A DNA stretch of 64,000 bases from Anadara kagoshimensis (Eukaryota > Mollusca > Bivalvia > Arcoida > Arcidae): positions 29,302,403-29,366,402 of the forward strand of contig CM037868.1 of assembly GCA_021292105.1 (NCBI GenBank), in the 5' to 3' direction. Made by a program: the position numbers and the translations under genes. Shown here piece after piece: positions 58,440 to 64,000 of the stretch. Under the pieces are notes generated by a model. That model was given only the letters and a program-made list of their open reading frames with translations. It ran no database searches and was not told where the DNA came from. The first letter of the stretch is position 1, and every line of letters starts with the position of its first letter.

Positions 58440-59100
58440 CTGTATCATACGTGTTCGATAAAACTTGTATTTCGTCAAATCAGATAGAAAAACTAGTCTA
58501 ATGTTAGATAAAAAGGAATATTATTCCCATCATGTTGGGGAAAAAGCTGGTACATGCCCTTCAACGCTTGTAGTAATGTTTACACAATGTATTCATCAAC
58601 TGTTAAAGCTATTTGAGGGTTGGAGAAAGAGCACTATGTGTATTTTTCTATCGACAGTGTGTTAACAGCTTCGTAACGGAATACAGTAAACTTCCGAACT
58701 TCCGTGTTGTCCTTGAACTGAAATGGAATAAAACAATTACTACAGCGGTCTTCGGAGACAAATACTAGTACCCCCGTCATCGCCTAGTGGTTATTTTTAA
58801 GTTTTGGCCTTGTTACCTTGACCTATGCGCCTAAATTTGGTATGCGACACATCATCTCATGTCGGTTGAAATTTGTGCCATGTTTGGTCAAAATCCACCA
58901 ATAGGCATGAAAGATATGGACTGGTGCGATTGAGATATTTTGGGGTTTGGGAAATTCCTATTTTATATGCCAGGTACCGAAGAGACAACAGCATACATAC
59001 AGTACTTGGCAATAGCAAAAGAAGCGTCACAACAGTAATCGAACACTAAAATGCTAGAATCGAACTTCCGTGTGGTAAGGGGGGTAACTCGACTTAAATT
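58440..59100. other. No recognised gene
   Basis: It holds a phrase, GTCATCGCCTAGTGGTTA (58,777), that looks like an isolated tRNA-like SINE head start. Nothing else is recognised. Confidence 0.4.
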
Positions 59101-59104
59101 TTTA

Positions 59105-59298
59105 TTGCTTGGTGCCCAAGATGTCTAAAGCATGCGGTAACGGACCACAACGCCTAGGTTAGAATCCCACTCGCGACATCATAGTTTTTTTGTCAGTTTG
59201 TTTGCAGATGGGCGGTGATTTTCTCCGGCACTCCGTGTCCTCAGACACCCAATAATTGACCACCTCGATATAAGTGAAATAATCTTAAACCCCATTAC
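59105..59298 (+). mobile_element. SINE (second family)
   Basis: GGTTAGAATCCCACTCGCG, GTCAGTTTGTTTGCAGATGG, CCGGCACTCCGTGTCC, and the tail CGATATAAGTGAAATAATCTT that it shares with the first SINE family. Confidence 0.7.
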
Positions 59299-59483
59299 AC
59301 CACTCCCGTCTACTCTCTATCATGCCTCTTCTTTAGTTCTTTTTCTTCGTCCTCTGAGGCGGTTTTACAATCGTTGGCGTATGACCATTCTATCTTCTGC
59401 ACTGACTGACCGTCGAAGTCATGCCTTCCTATAATGTCATGACTCAATGTACTTGTACTGACAAAATGCTAATATTAAAATCA

Positions 59484-59755
59484 TTTGTGGGTTCGAACCT
59501 CAACCGGGCCTGGCCAAGACTTTAAAGTAGGTAGTGACTGTTCTTTCGCCAAGCACTCGGCATTACTGAATGAAAGTCACGGTTCTTTTGGATGGGAACG
59601 AGGTCCTGTGTCACGTAGGCTACCATCCTTTAAAATGCCATCATCGCAACGCACGGTCAAAATTGCTGCACCTTCGCCTATAGCTGGCGACATCTCGATA
59701 TAAGTGAAATATTCTTAACTTGTACGTTAAACACCATTTCTCAACTCAACTCTAA
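59484..59755 (+). mobile_element. tRNA-derived SINE, 5' truncated
   Basis: It starts at the B box (GTGGGTTCGAACCTCAACC) and keeps the full body and tail (GTAGTGACTGTTCTTTCGCC, CGCCTATAGCTGGCGACATC, CGATATAAGTGAAATATTC, ACGTTAAACACCATTTCTC), ending in CAACTCAACT. Confidence 0.85.
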
Positions 59756-59794
59756 CAGTAAATCAATTTTTACTTGTCTTTGCATGCTCCCTTG

Positions 59795-59960
59795 AATGAA
59801 TGGATAAACAGCGACAGTAGTTACTACGTGCGGCTTTCATCGCCTAGGTTCAAATCGCCTTCTAGAAAGATGCGAGTACGTTTCTCGTCTAATCTCCCGA
59901 AGGTTGACCTACGGGTTTTCTCCACCATTTTAGAACTTATAAAGTATCGATGTAAACACC
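59795..59960 (+). mobile_element. SINE fragment (second family)
   Basis: CATCGCCTAGGTTCAAATCGC, GATGCGAGTACGTTTCTCG and TTTTCTCCACCATTTTAGAAC. Confidence 0.55.
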
Positions 59961-59980
59961 ATAACTCTCTTCTCATTCTT

Positions 59981-59982
<2 letters not shown>

Positions 59983-60021
<39 letters not shown>

Positions 60022-60058
60022 TGTCTTACACAGTATATATATATATATACTGTGTAAG
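59983..60058. repeat. TA microsatellite and 34-bp perfect palindrome
   Basis: A (TA)n run at about 59,983-60,020 is followed by a perfect palindrome at 60,025-60,058 with arms CTTACACAGTATATATA. Both strands are open across it (128 and 110 codons), which is a low-complexity artefact. Confidence 0.9.
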
Positions 60059-60278
60059 AAAAACAATGCACTTCCAATTATAAAGTTGTTACATGTGAGT
60101 GATAAAGGTCTACTTTTCAAGTTGTGTTTATCTTTCATTATTCCATTGCAATACATGTAATATATTTTGTATTTGTAATTTTGAAATCAGTTTTGAAGTG
60201 GCGAATAAAATTTAATTTTAATAAATTGAAAAGAAAATATATGATAAAAAAATGATGATTAAATAAAGTAAAATTTAG

Positions 60279-60285
60279 AAAAAAA
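60279..60285 (-). terminator. Pol III terminator of the tRNA-Ala gene
   Basis: A run of seven T on the minus strand begins six bases after the tRNA 3' end. Confidence 0.8.
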
Positions 60286-60290
60286 TTCAG

Positions 60291-60362
60291 TGGAGATGCG
60301 GGGGATCGAACCCCGGGCCTTTCACATGCAAAGCGAACGCTCTACCACTGAGCTACATCCCC
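60291..60362 (-). tRNA. trnA-TGC: tRNA-Ala (anticodon TGC)
   Basis: The 72-base gene folds completely: acceptor GGGGATG with CATCTCC (one G-T pair) and discriminator A, D arm GCTC...GAGC with loop AGTGGTA, anticodon stem TTCGC/GTGAA with loop TTTGCAT giving TGC, variable region AGGCC, and T arm CGGGG-TTCGATC-CCCCG. The internal A box (TAGCTCAGTGGTAGAGCG) and B box (GGTTCGATCCC) are canonical. Seven T follow shortly after the 3' end (60,279-60,285). It has no intron and no encoded CCA, as expected for an animal nuclear tRNA. Unlike the SINE heads nearby, every stem is intact, so it is probably functional. Confidence 0.95.
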
Positions 60363-60808
60363 GCTCATAATAGTTACCTGGCTAAAATTATCTTTGTTGT
60401 TTGAAGTCATTGTAGCGCTTCTGAAACGGTAGTGCGGTCATTACTTATTTTTCTAAAATAAAAAATTTAATAATTTGCGTTTTAATTAATCTAAGTATAT
60501 CTTAGTACAAATCCCTTTTTGTAGCGAAGGCGGAATTTATATATACGGTAGCGGTCCTTTCCTGAAACAATTATGGTATAAGGGAGGTAACTCTGACAGT
60601 CTTATTTACTTTGTCAAATCTCAATATTAATTAATGTGTGATTTGTCTCTGGATAAAGAAATTAAATTTTGATAATATTTTGAATGTTGACTATGCATTT
60701 AGACACTGCGGCTTGGAAAAAATGAAATATGTGGCAAAAACATTCATGGTATCTAAAATAAAAATTATATAGGCAGATTGTCGCAATAGTAAGTTGAATA
60801 ATGCATAC

Positions 60809-61042
60809 GCAGGCTGACCAATCAAATTTATTCGGTACATTTTTAGTGTGCAAGGTTGCAATTTAGGTTCTTGTTTTTGTACGATTACACAAAAATTCCG
60901 ATTTTTTAGTACTTTTTATTAAAAAAAACTGTCAAAATGGAAATCCGGCTCATTTATCCTTTTTAATTTACCCGTCCTTTTATCTGTTTTATGGTATAAA
61001 TCCGTCAAAAAACGGATAAATCCATCGAATTGGTCAGCCTGC
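60809..61042. mobile_element. 234-bp MITE with 14-bp inverted termini
   Basis: GCAGGCTGACCAAT at the left is exactly inverted at the right (ATTGGTCAGCCTGC). Inside, ATCCGTCAAAAAACGGAT forms a small hairpin. No clear target duplication was found. Noncoding. Confidence 0.7.
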
Positions 61043-61349
61043 ATCTATATACTAGGTGATGACATGACGATCTAACGAGTCGTGACTGTTGATACTGTAG
61101 AAACCCCGTACATACATAAGATATTAATGGTATTCTAAATATCTTACAATATTCGCAAATTTAGCAAAAATCACGTTTTATTCATGAAAGATTAAAACAA
61201 TGCATTACTATTCTTCATGGGAATAGATATAATGGTCTAACGTCACAGTTTAAACCACGGAACACGGTTTACGGGCGCAAGTTCATTCCGCGTCGACTTT
61301 TAGGATCCGTATATCGGCATGTGATAACTTTTTTCACTTTAAACAGACT

Positions 61350-61510
61350 ATTAGAACTCGATCATCGAGATGCCAAGGCATACAGTCTGAAGTCGAAAGA
61401 TTTTAGTTTGATTGGAAAATTTGTCAGTTCGCTTGTCGAAAGTAAGATTTTTTGTATTCCGGTTTCCCCCGCCATTCCACAACTCGCCGCCTCGATTTAC
61501 AATTTGACTG
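61350..61510 (+). mobile_element. SINE fragment (second family)
   Basis: TTTGTCAGTTCGCTTGTCGA, TATTCCGGTTTCCCCCGCC, ATTCCACAACTCGCCGCCTC and ATTTACAATTTGACTG match the body order. The open frame across it is incidental. Confidence 0.6.
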
Positions 61511-61519
61511 ATGGTCGGG

Positions 61520-61980
61520 CATGATAGAACTTCATTTATATATACATGTATATATAATTCAGATTATGAACACTGGGAACAATGTGCGTTAAATAAAGTT
61601 GACCGTCAGCATGGTGTAAGAAAAACAGCAGGCCAGGAACAATCTAAGTCATCTTCCTGAAATAAATCAGTGACAGCTGATGTGATCTTTTTAGTTTTAT
61701 TTAAAGGTAATGAAGTCCTTGTCTTGTTACTATAATTATATATGACATGAGGGTGTTATAGTAGGACATGGACACGTGTGTCATCAACCCTCATGACATA
61801 AGTTTCAACGATTTTGTCACAAAAGGTTTGCAGTAATGATGACATGGTATCGAGGTCAAACTTTGACTCGGTGGTTTGAACTTTCGTTTTTGGGTCTATT
61901 ATATTAAAAAAATTAAACTTTTATACTCAAAAATGTATAGAATTATAGAAAACTGTTTCTTCCAAATATTTCTCCCTTAG

Positions 61981-62016
<36 letters not shown>

Positions 62017-63475
62017 ATAATTAAGTTGGATGTTAAAGTAATGGTTATTTTCTGTAAATTTGGTTTAACGAAGAGATAAAAGAAACCAGGTCAAATTTGT
62101 TAAAAATACATAGAATCATTAGTTTACGCATGGATTCACACGGAAATAAATAAACCGAGATTTCACCTCAGTTTTGTAACAAAGGTAGAAGAATTCTTTT
62201 TATTTTGCTTATTTATATTTACGATTTAAAAATAGGGCATTGCTCCAGCATTACTTTGTGTTTGTTAAATTTGTGTTTGTTTTGTTGACACTTCACTATG
62301 ATGTGGGTTACTGCGCTCCATAATATTGATCCAGGATTCTAGATCTCTCTCTCTCTCTCTCTCTCTCAATATTGTATTTGCATTCTCATGATGTAATTAA
62401 CAATTTCCATTTATTATATATAAAGCATAAATGAAAGAAAGATCAAAAACAATTAAACATGTTTTTTCCCTTAAAGTATACCTACACTCTTCCTTCTATT
62501 GTGTAAAAACACCAAGCTCGGGAATGTTAAGACAATTTTTTGCTTGTATAAGCACATGAAAACATACTCTTACAACTATATCTGACATGGCTTCGTTGAT
62601 TTGAATTATAAACATCATATATTGGATGTGTACACATTTTAGTGTTATTTATGTTTGTTTATTTATTTATTATCTGTCTGTAACAACACGAATCCCCCAG
62701 TATCGCCGTGGTCAGTGCCTTTGATGTCCTTGCAATACATCTCTCCTAATAATTCACGGATGAATGCGCACCAATCAACGTGTTTCATTTGGATGTAAAT
62801 TTCAGGTCAAAGGTGAAATGCGACACATGGCTTCGTATATATTATATTACACATTTCGTAGTAAATGCAATATTGACAGGATGTAATAGAGACAGTGGTA
62901 ATGTTAATTATATTATTTTGACATGGAATGAAGAAATCGAATTAATTTCAAAGTGGATTAACTTTTCATAGATTAATAGATATGGATACAGAATTCAAAG
63001 GTATAGTTTATTGTTTAAGCTTTAAATTTTATTTTCCGTTTTAATTTTTAGTGACAACAAGAAAAAAGGAAACATTTCATATAAATATTGTATTTCAAAT
63101 TTTTACTTATAGTTTCCTTGATACAAGATCGCGGTATGTTGTTGTTTTTATTGGTTCCCTGAATTTTGATGAAAGAGAATAGCATACACAAGGAAGACGC
63201 TTATAAATTATTGCATAAAAATACCAGAGTTGTGTGTCTATCCTTCAAATTTATCTCCTGTCTTGAGTATTAATTATTTTGAGGAATAAGGGAAATTTTT
63301 TTTTTAAATAATACGCAAAATTAAGTTGCTTGATCCGAATGTTGCATTACACCGGTAAAGAGTATTGGCGTGGCTTCAAATTGAATTTCATGAGACCGTT
63401 AACAAAATGGAAAATTAGGCGTATAAACCAAAGCTACATAACTAAAGTTAAGTAGTGGAGTTAATTCTTAATCCT
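61520..63475. other. AT-rich stretch with simple repeats
   Basis: A (TTA)n run lies at about 61,981-62,014 and a (TC)n run at about 62,344-62,366. No gene is recognised. Confidence 0.5.
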
Positions 63476-63479
63476 ATCT

Positions 63480-63695
63480 TTTTATACCTCAGCCTAAATT
63501 CTTTCACGTGCACCGTCATCAGTTCTAGAATGGTGGATGAAGCCGGAGTACCCCAAAAAACCACCTTGGGATCTGACAAACTTTACCACACTTCGGATCT
63601 ATCCGAGCATGATAAGAATTTTGACTGCGAAAGACACTATGATTCGTAAGCAGACATCTTAAACCACTCGACCACCAGCGCACTATAATCTTGAT
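63480..63695 (-). mobile_element. tRNA-headed SINE, reversed
   Basis: On the minus strand: head GTGCGCTGGTGGTCGAGTGG, then AAAGTTTGTCAGATCCCAAG, GGGGTACTCCGGCTTCATCC and ACCATTCTAGAACTGATGAC. Second SINE family. Confidence 0.7.
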
Positions 63696-63699
63696 CTCA

Positions 63700-64000
63700 G
63701 TTTGTCGAATTTAGGACTATATTTAGAAGTCCATATAGATACTGGTAAAATCAAGCATTGTATGTCTCTTTTGGGAATGTTATGTAAAAATTAATTAGTA
63801 TGTGGTAGAGATGAATCTCCAAAAAGTAGGTTATATCGACCCATGATTAATAAATATGTAATCTGTTAGTAATAAGACGTGTCTGACATCACACTATAAC
63901 GTACATCTGTGACATGATAGGTCGACAAGTTTAAACCCAGTAGGTTGACCTTTAACCTTGTCATTTGACCTCTAAATTTCAATATTGTAGCATAAAGCTA
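63700..64000. other. No recognised feature
   Basis: Window end. TTGACCTTTAACCTTG and TTTGACCTCTAAATTT give a few TGACC motifs near 63,945-63,975, without further support. Confidence 0.35.

Noticed and set aside
59774-60160. 128- and 110-codon frames on both strands
   Set aside because: They run through a TA microsatellite and palindrome (YIYIYI peptides) and SINE sequence.

Overview
The window is animal nuclear DNA, AT-rich, intron-like and crowded with repeats. There are no operons, no ribosome binding sites and no long open reading frame outside tandem repeats. A lophotrochozoan, most likely a bivalve mollusc, is suggested by three things: many tRNA-headed SINEs with a shared tail, a mobile element that opens with a 'TTTAGCTCACCTGG' hairpin and carries an internal ~167-bp tandem array (an architecture like the bivalve 'pearl' elements), and miR-92 hairpins of the AATTGCAC...GGCCTGC type. 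This placement is inference from repeat style; the species is not determined.

The clearest genes are RNAs. Four miR-92 family hairpins lie on the + strand within 1.2 kb (51,773-52,982). A fifth lies on the same strand 29 kb upstream (22,465-22,532). A complete tRNA-Ala(TGC) is on the minus strand at 60,291-60,362 with a T-run terminator. Protein-coding evidence is thin: two phase-compatible exons at 3.8 and 4.7 kb look like the C-terminal part of a C-type lectin-like domain, and several short exon-like pieces with strong splice sites (5.8, 19.8, 24.5, 32.0 and 35.4 kb) could belong to an unrecognised + strand gene or to a spliced noncoding host transcript of the miR-92 hairpins.

Layout: 0-1.5 kb, a SINE, a miRNA-like hairpin and a TIR element carrying a piece of 18S rDNA. 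3.8-5.9 kb, exon-like segments. 7.2-9.5 kb, a BED-finger hAT element nested inside another repeat, followed by a 92-bp minisatellite. 10.8-26.4 kb, SINEs, several short TIR elements with 5-6 bp target duplications, minisatellites (30, 87 and 30 bp) and the distal miR-92. 26-35 kb, mostly featureless AT-rich DNA with SINE pieces, a CA microsatellite and a 29-bp minisatellite. 36.3-43.7 kb, two large arrays (50-bp and 47-bp units; the second is about 5.1 kb). 44-51.7 kb, mainly low-repeat DNA. 51.8-53.0 kb, the miR-92 cluster. 53.6-64 kb, a dense set of mobile elements, palindromes, SINEs and the tRNA gene.

If the five miR-92 hairpins share one primary transcript, that transcript would cross the 50-bp and 47-bp arrays. 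This is the main functional hypothesis the window offers, and nothing in the sequence proves it.
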